Shown here piece after piece: positions 23,969 through 36,936 of a stretch of DNA of 64,000 nt; within the stretch, counting starts at the first letter, position 1; each line of letters opens with the position of its first letter. The notes under the pieces are model-generated. The model saw only the letters and a program-made list of their open reading frames with translations, did not search any database and was not told the DNA's origin. The stretch comes from Panorpa germanica. Its lineage: Eukaryota; Arthropoda; Insecta; Mecoptera; Panorpidae. The translations under genes were made by a program, and so were the position numbers. Location of the stretch: positions 19,469,331 through 19,533,330 of the forward strand of contig OY783210.1 of assembly GCA_963678705.1 (NCBI GenBank), read 5' to 3'.

Positions 23969-26490
23969 CCTTCTGGATTTTCATCGCTTTTTTTCATTTT
24001 ATAAATTAATAGACTTATTATACTTTTTTTTTACATTTGGAACAGTGATTCAATTTACATAATGTTTAGTAACCACGGGCGGCGAATAACGCTGGAATAT
24101 ATATACACTACCCCCATCTTTCTTAAGCCCCAATCCTCGTGCCCTCACTCCTACAAATTTGATGAAACCCAGGAAGGTCCAAGGAGGGTGACGTCATTAC
24201 GAGATGTATATTATAAAAAAAGATGTACATTAAAATGTAATGTTACAAGGGAGTAGCTTAGAACAAGGCAATAAGAAGAGATGCTAAGACTAATACTATA
24301 CGATTATTAGCATGGTTTACTTGTTGTTAAAGCAGTAATACATTTATAGATGCCTTGAATTATGCTGCGTTCACATGAAGAAGCGTGATTCCTTTTTATT
24401 TAACAATGCGCAATTATTTTAATATAAACTTAGCGCCTTAAATAATTTCACTTCAGTTATATCAGTTCGATCACATGTGTTTATAAAGTAGGGGGTAGAA
24501 AAGTGTTTAAAAGCATGAAATTTGTGTGACGTCATTTATAAATACCCCATTATGTTAAACGAATTTAGTAGATTCAGCATGCTGTAAAACAGATGAACCA
24601 TTTCACTTAAATCATTCGTTTTAGCAACTAAACAAAAAATATATAAGGAAGAAATAAAAGGGTAATAAAAGCAGCAGTTTGAAAACTAATAAATAGGATT
24701 ACATTTTTACAATTACACAATTTATAACAAGGATTTACTAGATAATAAAATTGATATATTAAATTGTATCTATATCCTTTTTTTTATCCTGATTTTAATG
24801 ATTCGTTTTTATGATGTTGTAGTAACAGTTACCATTTATTGTTAAAATTAATATGAGACGGACGCCTCGACGTCCATAACTCAGAATAGATGTCCGGCGT
24901 CATAATTAGTTAATAAACTTATTTTATCACTTTGTTTATTTGGTGGTTATTTTATATTACTTTCTGTACTCGGCCAATTGCTTTTGTTATGGATGAGAAT
25001 ATACAATATGTATTTATAAGCCGTAAAACAGTGTTGTGATAGAAATGCATTAACTAATCATAAAAAGTAAATGCATTAAATATTACAGCACGTTTCGCTA
25101 CCTAAGGAACTGTCCCAACTAGTTTTAACTAGTTTCAACAAAGCGTCCAAACCGAATCAACTTTACTAATGAACTAATGAAATTGTATTGTTAATAAAAA
25201 ATGAAAGTTTTCACTTCATTCAATTAAATTAATGTACGATTGCAGAAGTGCACCGCACGAATTATATGTCAGTTAAGTAGACATATGCACAGGCGCAACT
25301 TAAAACACAAGTAACAAGATAATCATTTTGATGTTAAAATATGTTTGAATATTGTTTTAGTAGAAATACTCCTTCTAGGCGTATATAGCTAAACGAAACC
25401 AAGCTCATCACTTATACAAAGTTTATACATTCATTAAAATATATTTATCTATGACAATATTTGCATATTATCGATTGTACAACACAAACATCATCTCCCT
25501 GATACAATACAAACATTGACGTCCGCAGGAAGGGGCAAAAAGGTCATTTACCTCCTGGATTATAGGTTCTATATTAAATAAATTAAAATCTATGACAAAT
25601 TTACTATAAATAAAATGAAAATTTAATAGTAGAAGGAACGGCACAGTGGGCGAATTATGTACGCATGAAAAAAGGAACGAGATCACAGAAACCTCCAACA
25701 TAGTAGGATTGATCGACGTTAAATAAATGAAATTTAAAAAGTAAACTCAGTAAACAATTTGGCGAAATGTCATGCTATAGTTTCTGTCATTCATTTACTT
25801 GAATTGTAGTGAGCACCAATTTTTTCGTCGTTTGGATTCTGACAGGTTAAGTGGTTTCGTTATTTATAGCCTATAATATTGACATTTCATATGAACGACT
25901 GTGAGCAATCGATTTCATGAACAAAATTTATAGATTTTAATAAATATGATTTTGATTGAATCCTGATCCGAGTCCTAAAGTTATTAGCGTTTTCTCTGTT
26001 AGTTTATATAATCTGTCTTTCAATAACAACGACAAAAGACAGTGTGCAACCATTTTCATTACATTTTCCACCTTTTCCTTCAAATACTAACGAAAACAAC
26101 ACTTGTCTAATTGGCAATAAAAAGGAATGCATTAATATTCTTTAATTACGTGATTTTTATTATCTTTTAACGTTGGTCGTTTCCTGTTCCAATTTATGAC
26201 AAATTCTCAATAGCTATTTGTACGTGTATTTTATACCACGATTTATATGTAGCAGTAAAGTAACGTATGTAAAATTAAATGAACAATCACTTGATGTGAG
26301 ACCCTTAACCCTTGCGTGGTACTCACAAAGATGGTTACTCCATAAAACCCATTCTAGTAAAATGGTCGGTACAAACTTTGACAGAATTTTTATACATTTG
26401 AATATTTTTGTTGTTGACAATTATTTATATATGAGTATAACATATATTTAGTGTTATTGGCCGACAATTTCTGTACTGTAATTTATAACA
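23969..26490. other. AT-rich intergenic region, nothing supported
   Basis: Only short open frames (64-77 aa). Those at 26214-26420 and 26218-26451 overlap on opposite strands and neither shows a domain. A short CG-containing patch near 24855-24900 (GACGCCTCGACGTCC and GATGTCCGGCGTCAT) is of unknown meaning. Confidence 0.35.
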
Positions 26491-26636
26491 GCCATGGCCA
26501 TGAGTAGATCGTTATTGTTGTTGAGATACAAAGTTAAAAAAAAAAAGAAAAGAGAAATAGCAGTACATTATTGGGTGCGATAAAAGGCTAAGTGCCTAAG
26601 AAGCCCGAGAAATCATAATAAAAACTTAAAAAATAT
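26491..26636 (+). repeat. Dispersed repeat family C, copy 1
   Basis: GCCATGAGTAGATCGTTATT ... GCGATAAAAGGCTAAGTGCC then TAAGAAGCCCGAGAAATCAT. Matches 53150-53275 (GCCATGAATAGATCATTCTT ... GCGATAAAAGGCTATGTGCA) in the same orientation. A shorter relative lies at 57801-57850. Confidence 0.6.
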
Positions 26637-28479
26637 TTAGTGCTACCTTTTTTTTGTCTGAAATAAATTTTCGGTTTGATTTTGTTTGAAATCGAATCCA
26701 TAAGTACAGCACTTTAGTTTGGACGTATGGTAACGTAAAGGGATTTATTCAGTTCACTAATAAAATTCAAATTACGAGAGTTTGGCGGTGATACATGCTT
26801 AAAACAAATTGTGCTGTATAAATCTGTGACACATGGAAAAAGCACTGTCTTAATATTTTTTTTACAAAGTGTACAGGAACGAATAAGCATCTCCTCTTTT
26901 AAGCATGAGTCATCGCCGAACTCTCCATATTTAATCTACAATAAAAGGTATCACAATGAAACAGAAATGACATTAAAGAAATCTCTAAAAAAGAAGTCAA
27001 TTGATAACTGAAGTTGAGATGCCAAATTGTTAACATTATAATAACTTGAAATATTTGGTTTACTTTTTATGTTTATTTTTTATGTAACTATGTTTAATTG
27101 GTGTGTTTTTTTGTGTGCAAGGCACCAGTACTTAGGCCCACTAAGCCTAAAATTAAGATAAGAAAATACTATCTTCATCGTAATACTTGATGTCATCATT
27201 TGCCGAACCGTGATATTTTTTTCAACGTTTTATGAAAATATTAAACAAATAAATTTGTGATTAACAAATCAACATCATTTGAAGTAGCAGTCTTATTACT
27301 TCAAATTCATCTTTGCATTGAATTTGAAATGCAATGACTGTAATTTATACGTAACTTTTAAGAGCATAGTAATACCAACGTGTTATTTCAGTTGATATAT
27401 TATTATAATTTATTTTTGGGAGTGTACCATCTTTAATATGGTCACAGTTACTATCGAAACACAATGAACTGTGACGTCGTTTTGTTGTTAATCCCATTTC
27501 TGTTCCTTCTCACAGTCTAATACACGTACCTTTAGATCCCCTTTGCTTCCTTGCTCCTTTGCTCTCTTCACATTCTCTCTGCAAAGGGTAATTTAACCGC
27601 TGATTAGCCAACAGAATCCTGACTAACAGAGAATCAAACCTCCGGCATCTTTTAACAATGAACATGTTCTTGTATTTTGCTGCTGTAAAATTGAGAAGAA
27701 TAAATCAAATTGAATGATACTGTCTATTTTTGTGAAAGATATAAAAATGGTGATAAGGGGAAGCTTTATTTAATGGGATTATTTAAGTATATCAATCGAA
27801 AGAGCTTTAAAGCTTACAAGAATAAAATAAGAAATACAATGTGTAGGTAATTATTATTTAAGAAGCTTTTGATGAAATGAAATATTTTGACGGGTCATTA
27901 ACCAGACTTTTATATTATGTGATGTAATATGTTTGGTAATCCGATGGTAGTTAACTGATATTTAATTTATACAAAAATTTATCGGTATATAAGGTAAAAT
28001 AGAAACCTTTCCTTTAGCGCCTTAATACATATTTATAATCAAATCAATAAAATCAATAAATTTTTAATGTGTTTTCATTTTAGTTAATTAGTTTCCGCTA
28101 ATTAATAAATTATTTCATTCAGAGGTACATTCATTACTTTAAAAAAAGAACAAGTTCTACTACCACTGTATCTAATTTTTAATTATTTACCTAAGATAAT
28201 ACCAAACTAATTAAAAACGTTATACTGAAAAAAAAATTACTTATCATTATAAATTAGTTGGTATCAAAATTAAAGTAGAACATAGGTTTATTTAAATAAC
28301 TAATTCAAACTTTAAATATGTTCAAAAAGTTTGCATAGTAATTTTAAATCCAATCGCTTTTAATTCAATTCAAAGTTTATTGAGTTCAATTGAGCTTTTC
28401 GCTTTGGCAACTGTGTATTGCAATTTGCAATTATGTATGTATTCCATATATCAATAGGTGCCTAATAGGTAACTTCTAA

Positions 28480-28483
<4 letters not shown>
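26637..28483. other. AT-rich intergenic region, nothing supported
   Basis: No coding signal or repeat that I could match. A small less AT-rich patch lies at 27480-27660. Confidence 0.35.

Positions 28484-28535
<52 letters not shown>
28484..28535. repeat. (TA)n microsatellite abutting a LINE insertion
   Basis: TA array whose right edge is the 5' junction of the LINE fragment. TA-rich sequence also follows the LINE 3' tail (29217-29240), so the element may have inserted into the array. Confidence 0.9.
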
Positions 28536-28537
<2 letters not shown>

Positions 28538-29216
28538 AATCAAATAATGACATTTTGACATGCAAAATTAAGGAGCTGTATTACAATATAATAAATATAA
28601 ATAAAAATAATTTCATAAAATTTATGTGGATACCGAGACATTGTGGAATAAGAGGCAATGAAATTGCGGACAAATTGGCAAAGGAAGCAATAAATTTTAA
28701 AATTGAGATGAAAGTGAAATTACCTTCATATGAAATTTTTAATATAATCAAAAAATTAGACTTTAATTTGAGAAACCAAGATTTCATTAACAAAAGTCAG
28801 TTACAAGGAAGAGATTATTATATGTTACATCCAAGTAAGAAAGAAAAGATGGTTTAGAAATGAGTCCCGCAAATTTATATCAACTATAATCATAATCAAA
28901 AGTAATCATTGCAAAATTCCAGCTCACCTGTACAAAATTAATATTAAATCCGACGATAGATGTCAATGTGGTGAAGAAGGAACTTTGGATCATATTATAT
29001 TTGATTGCATAAATTATAGTTTAGAAAGATCATTAGATGTGGTTAAAACTTTTCCTGTTAATACTAAATTTTTGTTAAGTGATTCAAAATTAATTAGTGA
29101 ATTGTATAAATATTTAGAAATTTGTAAAATAGAATTATAAAATGTGAAATATGTAAAAAAATGTTTGATGGTGGCTATGACGAATAAAAGTCAAATCAAA
29201 TAAATAAATAAACAAA
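28536..29216 (+). pseudogene. 5'-truncated non-LTR retrotransposon (RNase H and C-terminal zinc-knuckle part)
   Basis: Frame 1 (to 28857) carries the end of an RNase H domain, FMWIPRHCGIRGNEIADKLA, with the conserved His and final Asp, as found in Jockey, I and R1-type LINEs. Near 28835 the frame shifts by one base. The new frame runs to a stop at about 29140 and contains CQCGEEGTLDHIIFDC, the C-x-C...H...C knuckle that ends many LINE ORF2 proteins. The 3' tail TTTGATGGTGGCTATGACGA, then ATAAAAGTC and AAATA-type repeats, marks the element end. The reverse transcriptase and endonuclease parts are absent, so the copy is dead on arrival. TCAAATCAAATA occurs at both ends (28535-28546 and 29191-29202); it may be a target duplication or tail sequence. 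Related copies lie at 43164-43346 (-) and 56193-56228 (+). Confidence 0.85.
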
Positions 29217-29939
29217 AATATATATATATTTATATATTAAGAAATAGTATATAGTATAGTAGTGTCTCTAGTTTGACAAACTATTGACAGGGTTTGTTGG
29301 AACAGCACTTAAAGTATAATAGTCCAAAACAAACATTGACTTTGCTCCATAAATGAATATACAAATATTATTATACCTCAGTACTTGGTAGCGTACAAGT
29401 ATTGTCACGATGGTATTCTTAATATAAAATGATAGAAGTTAAAAGCTTCTTAATGTTAAAAGGACATTATCGACATTAAGTGCATTTTGTATCTATTGAC
29501 ATAGTTTTATATTTCAGACATTTAGAAATGTTTTTAAAAGAGAGTCGCGGAAGTGATGGACTCTTGCAAATGTCAGAAGGAAATTAAATGACGTCACAAT
29601 GATTCACTACTTTTAGTCATGTTTCTAACAGTGTTTATCAATACGCGATTACCTTAATAAAGGACAAACATTGAAAAACACTATCCATAAATATTTTTAT
29701 TTGAAAAACTTGTTATAAAATAACAATCCACTTTTGTTATTATTGACATTTTATTACAATGTATAAAAATAAATACATTTCAATAGTAATTTAACAGTGT
29801 AACAACGATGTGATATCATATCTGATAATGTCACGTACATGCAAAGCAAATCTCAATCGCTATTACACATACACTACAAACATACACATACACATTCATA
29901 TATGTGTACATGTATTGATACATGCTTTGTGTACTTACA
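29217..29939. other. Intergenic, nothing recognised
   Basis: AT-rich sequence beginning with a short TA run. The overlapping 60-aa and 85-aa frames at 29810-30096 are low-complexity and unsupported. Confidence 0.4.
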
Positions 29940-30110
29940 CAGGGTCTTTGCAAAAATATGGAATTTTAATTATGTCAAGAACCGCGTTTTAAATTCTATG
30001 AAACTGTATTATATATTAGTAAAGTTGGCATCAGGATCTAAAATGTCCAATTATTATTTAATTACTCGCAATATTATAACAGATATTAATAATTAAAATA
30101 TGCATTTTTG
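29940..30110 (+). repeat. Diverged relative of the 36/42 kb MITE left half
   Basis: TTAAATTCTATGAAACTGTA ... AAAATGTCCAATTATTATTT ... AGATATTAATAATTAAAATA follows the same order as the blocks at 35830-35940 and 41920-42030. The rest of the element was not recognised. Confidence 0.45.
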
Positions 30111-30363
30111 TCTCATCTTTCCTTATAATTAATCCTTGTATACTAAAACATCAGATTCTACTTATAATTGTCTTGATATTATACAGTAGTAAACAGTTAT
30201 ATACAAGGAAATCTATTTAATTATTATTCTACAGATTTACGCAAAAAATTAGTAATTCAAATTTTAAATAAAAGCAATACCCAATAAAAATCCGAGTAGA
30301 TTCAGTATAGAATCGAATTCGATTCTTTAACGAATATGATCACAGTATATGAATTCATCTTAA

Positions 30364-30778
30364 GGTGAAACGACACTTGGCCATTTTTGATTCGCGAAAT
30401 ATAAATATTTTATATGACTGGGATATTATCGAATGCTCTATATATTTTTAAGTCTTAAGCGTAAGTTTGAGAACCATAATAAAGGTTATAAAATGTATGA
30501 CAAACCCTTAGAAAGTTATGTAAAAATTGGAATTTAACTAGAAAATATAGCAATATTTATTTTCAAAACTTATTTTTTCGGTTCCAACTCATTAAAAGTC
30601 AGTGGAAAACTTAAAATGAAGTTACGTTATTCATCTAACTAATTGCAGCTTTAGATTTTGATTTAAACATAAAACGATTTAAACATAAAAAACATGTTTT
30701 TTTTTATAATATTTAATCTGCTGTATAGTATCGCCATCTATATTTCGTGAATCAAAAATGACCAAGTATCGTTTCACT
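30364..30778. mobile_element. MITE with about 40-nt terminal inverted repeats, flanked by TTAA
   Basis: Left terminus GGTGAAACGACACTTGGCCA then TTTTTGATTCGCGAAATAT. The right terminus is its inverse (ATATTTCGTGAATCAAAAAT then GACCAAGTATCGTTTCACT). TTAA occurs at both ends (30360-30363 and 30779-30782), as expected for piggyBac-type insertion. It is 415 bp with no ORF. A partial copy of the right end lies at 32031-32092. Confidence 0.7.
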
Positions 30779-30799
30779 TTAAAATAAAATTATTAATAG

Positions 30800-31990
30800 A
30801 ATTTTTTTGAAAGTATTTATGAATGAATGGAATGTTTGTTAAGAATATGTCATTATTATAGAATATAAGTAAAAGTTACTAGTGTATAACCAGTCTAAAT
30901 TTCAAGGTTATATTTATGAATTACTCTTATTAATTCACGCAATATATAATACATAATAGAAACAATATTTTTTTAAAGACCCTGTAGATAGATTGTGATT
31001 ATCTATATCGAAAGACATTGAATCTGGTTTAAGAATAGGAGGGGTTCAAATAATGGTGGAAGGGGGTGATATTTTGGAGTTAGGGTACCTACTGGATGTC
31101 ATGTTGAATACATGATCAAATCAGTGCGTCACGCATCTCGTTCCTTCGTTTTATAGCTTCAATGTTCGCAAGATCGAGCTGGGTCTATGGAATCTTAATG
31201 TTTTTTACAAACTCACTTTCACAATATTATAATATAGTTAAAGAGAACGAAAGATTTGAATCCAGTAGCGGTTCAGTTTGATGTCTGACAGGAAATTAGC
31301 GGGGGATAATTTTAGGCTAAGTTTAATTCACCTCTTATCATAATATTATTATATCAGTGGCTTAGAACGTTGAAGTAAGTTTAACTTTAAGTTGTAGATC
31401 TTAAGTTTCACATAAGTCTAAGTTTTCATAGAATTTTATTATCAACAAATGAATATTATACTATTCCATTTCCATGACGCATGACGTCAGAGAAAAAGTT
31501 ACAAAATGAAATGATACAATTTTTTTTTTTTTACGTTCGTGTTTACTCTGTAATTCAAGTACCGCCATTGTGTGCTATTGTTGACTAAACTCTATTGAGA
31601 AGAGGAGTGGAAAGAAGGGTAGAGGGTGTAGGCTTAGTACTGATATCATACTTTAGATTAGATACAAAGCGATACGATATATTATGGTTTTATAACGATT
31701 TCCGCTGATTAAATTAAATATAAATCGTGTTTTTTTGTGTACCAACTTAAATCACCCAAACTTTATGTTCGTGGATTTTGATATAAAATCTCTCTGTGTG
31801 TAATTTAAAGTTATTTTGTGAAAAAAGGAAAAAAAAATAATAATGGCTGATCGATAACCAAATGTTATACATTTAAATGTCGAAACTTTATATTGGACTG
31901 AAACTAAAATAAACTCGAGAGCTGTCAATTTAAATTAAATTACTGTTGGCAAATGGTCAGTAAAAAGTTTTATTTAAAAATGTATATGTT
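30800..31990. other. Intergenic with G-rich islands
   Basis: G-rich islands at about 31040-31070 (GGTGGAAGGGGGTGATATTT) and 31600-31640 (AGAGGAGTGGAAAGAAGGGT). Otherwise AT-rich and without supported genes. Confidence 0.35.
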
Positions 31991-31992
31991 TT

Positions 31993-31993
<1 letters not shown>

Positions 31994-32030
<37 letters not shown>
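31994..32030. repeat. Compound (CA)n(TA)n microsatellite
   Basis: CA units pass directly into TA units, immediately left of the partial MITE copy at 32031. Another short TA run follows at 32098-32119. Confidence 0.9.
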
Positions 32031-32031
<1 letters not shown>

Positions 32032-32092
32032 CTATATTTCGTGAATCAAAAGTGACCAAGTATCGTTTCACTTTAAAATAAAATTATTAATA
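32031..32092 (+). repeat. Duplicate of the right end of the 30.4 kb MITE plus its flank
   Basis: 62 nt that match 30738-30799 with about one internal difference (AAAAGTGACC against AAAAATGACC). The match continues past the TTAA into the flank (AATAAAATTATTAATA). Confidence 0.75.
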
Positions 32093-32119
32093 TATAATAT
32101 ATATATATATATATATATA

Positions 32120-34029
32120 AATATCCATCTAACATCAGTTTTGGTTAAACCAAACTTACCAAGAGTAAAAAGGATTGAATAAGAAAAATGTCATATGGAT
32201 TTAATTGTCACGTCTTATCGCTTATGCCCCCCTTCCCCCCCCCCCTCTCATGCTATGAAATGACAGTCTTTGTGGACTCCTTCTTTGTTTTGTGACGTAA
32301 TTATCATATTTTTTATGATTTTAATATATAAACATAATGATGGTAATTAATTTTTAGATTATTAAAATAATAAAAGATTCATAAAAATAATATTGTTAAA
32401 AAGAAGTAAATTTAATTTTTGCATAAAAATAGATATTAACATTTTGTGTTTAGCGGGTCATAATATATTCAAATAGAAGTTAATGTATTAGAACAGCGTT
32501 CGGATATTATCATTTTCTTTTAATATTCTATTAATCGTTTATTTTATAACCTAAACTCGATTAATTTTATAGTTACAGCGGTTTAGAAATAATAATCAAA
32601 TGTAGTAGAATCTAATAATAAATGTCCTTAACGACTATGTTCCTAGAGGGTTTAGCACACAGGGATAGCTTTAACTGAATACCAAATTGTCTATTACGCC
32701 CTTATATAGGGATAAAAGGGGATGAAAATAATGAAGTGAAAATATAATATACATTTACTTTCATTTTTTTTTATATTAAATTGTTAAATTAATTCTCCCG
32801 TTTTTTATGCGAAGCTATTTGAAAGCTGATTCATCACAATTATCAAACACCGTGAAATGAAATAGCGATATTTGATATATGAGAGGGAGAAGAGTGGGGG
32901 AAGTTAATAATTAACCTGAGATAATCTCATAAAGTTGTTTTTGGAGAAGTATGAGAAGAGAAGTATGTTCTCTACATTAGAAGGAGGACAGTATGTGGCA
33001 GTATTTTTTAGCGTTTATTATTAATTAGTTTTTGTTGAAAGGTAAAGATGGTCGCACATTGGAGACACGATTCGCTAAAGACTGTTTAGTTATTCAGATA
33101 GTTCCTGTTGTAGTTGGGAAACGTTGAAAGAATGTGACTTCCGGTTTAGTAATACGGATACTGTCTAAACTACATACTATTTCCGCTGGACACAGTTACT
33201 CGTACCGTATATAAAGTTATCTAACGTAACAAAAGTTACCTGTAACGTAAAGAACGTTATTTGATGTACAATGGTATGTAAAAAATAGTAAATCTACTTT
33301 ATTGCGAACTAAATTACCATGAAACTACTTAAGAACGCCTTTTTAAGAATTATAAAAATGTCTTTTTTGGGATTAAAAGGTATAAGAGTAGCTGTAAAAC
33401 GATAAAACAATACTCTTTTAGATAGAAAATTAAGTAAATATTACATGAGGGTAATTTTTTAATGAGTTTTTTTAGAACACTCCCTTCTAAAGCCATTTCA
33501 TCTCAATTAAGTGGTATAATATCTAAGCTACAGGAATGTACAAACGCATTTACATTCTTCTCTGTTACAGTTAACTACCGTCACCCTGATTCAAAAATAA
33601 AACCATAATCCCCAAAGTAATGATAACTAAATCTCCATGTATGTGTCATTATTACATTTATTTTATTTTAAACATTTGAGACAGCTTAGCCATCTGTTGT
33701 ATTTTTGTGGAACTATAATTTACATAGCAATTACGATCTACGTAATCTCAGTACGTATATATGAATGCCGAAAGTGTATATATTGTATTAAAGGGATGTG
33801 TTAAACGCAGAAGGGGAATTTATATTTAACTTCACCCCCGCTAGTAAAACTTGCAGCATTAATTATAGGTAAGTACTTTATTATATTTGACGATTTTTAC
33901 TTATAAAAAGATTTTGAATTTCACTGCGGTTTTTGCCAAGGCTGCCACTATAGAAAGCCACGGATTATGTGAGAAGCGTCTAAAGCCATAGATAAATACA
34001 CAGAACAACGCAAAAGAGGTGAATGCGAT
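32120..34029. other. Intergenic, no gene supported
   Basis: Holds a poly-C tract at 32227-32245 (CCCCCCTTCCCCCCCCCCC), a G-rich island near 32882-32900, and at 33213-33265 several near-repeats of GTTACGTT-like words in both directions. The last are suggestive but not a defined element. Confidence 0.35.
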
Positions 34030-34083
34030 TATAGTAGGAAGTCGTCGATGATAGAACTCAGCATCGGAAATAAGCCAACGTTA
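34030..34083 (+). repeat. SINE-like tail module, copy 2
   Basis: TAGTAGGAAGTCGTCGATGA then TAGAACTCAGCATCGGAAAT and AAGCCAACGTTA. Same family as 4998-5089 and 53512-53598. Confidence 0.6.
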
Positions 34084-34711
34084 CTTCCCCTATTTCAAAG
34101 TTTTCATTTTACTTCTAATAAATTCTAACGCAACAGAAAGCTTCTGCTTAATAGAAAGTAAACAGCTCGTTCACATATTTATTAAAAATAACTATAAAAT
34201 CTGTATACTATCATAATAAAAAAAACAGAGTGTAATAAATTGAAGCACCTGAGCAAATCTATTGCGATAGAATATACATGTCGATAATCCCCACTTTGTA
34301 GGGGTAGTAAAGTAGAACTCAGATTCAGAACACGTTCTAGCAGAGAGAATTGGCTCAAAAGTCTTGTTTTTTACCCCCTGTATATGTTCCAAGGGTTAGT
34401 ACAAGTATTTCTTAAACCTTATCCCCATACAAGTTGAGATTCTTATATGAACAAGATTGGAATGGACGTAGAGAAGGGAATTTCAACCCTCAAAAATTTA
34501 ACTTTCTCTTTCAAACCAGGAGTCAAACCATGCAAGAGTGAGACGTCAAATTGATTAAACGGATTCTAAAGGATATAAAAAGAATCAAAATACGGATATT
34601 CGGCTAGGGACTGCGTGATATTTTTTTTTGTTTGTTTTATTTTTGACGTGCTATTTCTTTTTTTTTATAAAAAATGAAGACATGCAGAGCCACTACATTG
34701 TAAACAATATC
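34084..34711. other. Intergenic, nothing recognised
   Basis: AT-rich. The 66-aa minus-strand frame (34192-34392) has no recognisable domain. Confidence 0.35.
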
Positions 34712-34712
34712 T

Positions 34713-34792
<80 letters not shown>
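34712..34792. repeat. Compound (CA)n(TA)n microsatellite
   Basis: Seven CA units followed by about 32 TA units. Confidence 0.95.
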
Positions 34793-34799
<7 letters not shown>

Positions 34800-35099
34800 T
34801 TCTTGCGTGACACTTTTGTTTTCTCTTACACAAAGTTAAGAAAGTGTTAAATGTTAATTAGTGCCAAACATTTAATTGTAGTTGTGCAAAGAAACTGTGA
34901 CACGCACGATATGCTGCATGTTACATAATACTTTTTATCAATAATTAATAAAATATTATTGTCTCATTACCTAAATCTCACTGTTATCAGAGTGAAATTT
35001 TCAAACACAAAAAAACAGTAATTTTATTTTAATATTCCATTGAAATAAAGCAATGGCTTGACTCGGTATTTTTTCCCTTTAAAAAGTAACACTTTATCA

Positions 35100-35295
35100 A
35101 TACACGAAATTCAGATTTTTCAATTGTTTTCAAAATTTTAAAAGTAGCATCATTAAAACTGTTGTAACTAGTAAACTAATGATCGGAATGTCATGAAATT
35201 TGGACACAAATTGTTTAAAGGTTGGTACTATATAAAAATTATATGAATTTCTCAATAGTGGTGTCATCTATATGTCGCCCTACAAACTTATGGAG
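35100..35295. repeat. Mariner-like derivative, fragment related to 54.2-54.6 kb
   Basis: AGATTTTTCAATTGTTTTCA ... AAAAGTAGCATC ... ATGTCATGAAATTTGGACAC ... GGTGTCATCTATATGTCGCC follows the same order as the right arm of the element at 54.45-54.65 kb. The final words resemble the GCCATCTATGTG...end of mariner-like elements. No ORF. Confidence 0.5.
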
Positions 35296-35799
35296 TGATC
35301 TGTCAAGTAAATATTATTTAAGATAATATAGCTTGAGCTTATCAAATATATATCATAAGTTTTCTATTGTTCAAAGAATTACCTAACTTCTTGACTTCTA
35401 CTTCCTTTAAGACATTAGAATAAATTAATATTTATAATGTTCTATATATACGTTTACTTGTACATAATATGGGGTTAGTAAAAACATTGGGTTTAGCAGA
35501 ATATTCACTGTAAACCGTAAAGTGTAAGCAAAACCATATCCTCACAAAACCAGTCTAAAGTCTACTGTAATATTACGGGTACTTAGTGCATAATTTAAAA
35601 TTAATCTAGTGTTGAAAGTTTACGCAGGTTTGAACTCACTCAAGAACGGTTTTATACCTGTTAATTAATAATATTGTTTAACTTAAATGTATTTTAATTA
35701 GTAATTACATGTAATATCATATGAAGATTGTAATTAGTATAGTTAATTATTTTACAAATTAGAGTTAATAAAACAACAATTATTTATGTACGCAATTTA

Positions 35800-36426
35800 C
35801 AATGGGGTTGTGTCCTATGTCTTAATTTCTATAGTGTACTATATATTAATAAAGTGGGTTACTAGAACCTCAAATGTTCAATTATTTTTTAATAACTCCT
35901 TATATGTTAAGAGATATTAACAATTAAAAAAGTCATTTTGTTTCTTTAATTATTAAAGGGATTCAACGTTGTACAACATTCCAAGATATGTGACATCACA
36001 ATCGCTGCCAACCTTACAGCTCATAAATCTCTGCTGTATGTATTTATATATCAAAATATCTAATATTATTTACAGCTATTTCAAGGAACAATAAAATTCC
36101 AATAATATGTCTGCCGTAGCAGGGTTAAATAAAATAAAAACTTATTATTCTTTAACTTGACTTGATTATTTGACTACCAACAGCTACAAAACATTACCAC
36201 GGCACTGACCTACTTAACAAATAACTGACGTTAAAATGCATTTCACGTCATACAAATATGGCCGACTATTTCTACCGCTAAAACTACAATTCAAACTTTT
36301 AATTGCTATATCTCCGTCAATATTTAGATATTTAATAAAATAGATACGCCAATACACATTTATTAACATCAATGTCAATCTACAATTGAAAAATCGACCA
36401 CTAAAAAATGAGGACACAAGCCCATT
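35800..36426 (+). mobile_element. MITE family M, copy 1, with terminal inverted repeats
   Basis: Left end CAATGGGGTTGTGTCCTATG; right end AATGAGGACACAAGCCCATT, the inverse. It is near-identical over several hundred bases to 41888-42585 (for example GGAACAATAAAATTCCAATA; AAAATGCATTTCACGTCATA; CAAATATGGCCGAC). No convincing ORF; a 67-aa minus-strand frame inside it is chance. A SINE-like tail fragment follows at once. Confidence 0.75.
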
Positions 36427-36440
36427 ATAATTTAATTTAC

Positions 36441-36479
36441 TTAACGTCTGAGTTCTATCACCGATGACTTCCTAATATG
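36441..36479 (-). repeat. SINE-like tail module, copy 3 (short)
   Basis: TTAACGTCTGAGTTCTATCA then CCGATGACTTCC on the + strand is the complement of the family core GGAAGTCRTCGGTGATAGAA. Confidence 0.55.
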
Positions 36480-36897
36480 TTTACAGTTTCTAAAAAATGT
36501 ATCGTTATGAGAGCACATAATCAATTAAACCTTAATAAGAATGACGCCAAATATTCGAATGTATATAAGGCCTTTAACACAGTTATATATATTTTACATA
36601 AATAAATAGAAAGTTTACATAAACTTTATGAAAGTTTCAATATGCAAAGTGTACGTTACATTTGGTAAAATATTACGTAAGTTATTATTAAATTTATCTA
36701 ATTGAACTTTTAATAATTTATGTAACATAAATGGTACGTCTTTAAAAATCAATAAAGGAATACGAATTATTACCAATCGTATAGTCTAGTAGTGAGTGAA
36801 ACATCATCAATGACGTCAATGGAGTTACGCTTTAGGATCAGAGCTTTTGAGCTTTTTAAGAGATATTGAAATATTTTTTGAGCATACCGTAATGACA

Positions 36898-36936
36898 CAG
36901 AGAGAGAGAGAGAGAGAGAGAGATAAAGAGAGATCT
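36898..36936. repeat. (GA)n microsatellite
   Basis: About 12 GA units followed by AAAGAGAGA, the only sizeable GA array in the window. Confidence 0.9.

Noticed and set aside
25468-25701. 77-aa minus-strand frame with a hydrophobic start as a small secreted protein
   Set aside because: Hydrophobic runs are common in AT-rich chance frames; there is no second line of evidence.
36214-36417. 67-aa minus-strand frame as a transposase remnant
   Set aside because: It lies inside MITE copy 1 but is not kept in copy 2, and no transposase motif is visible.
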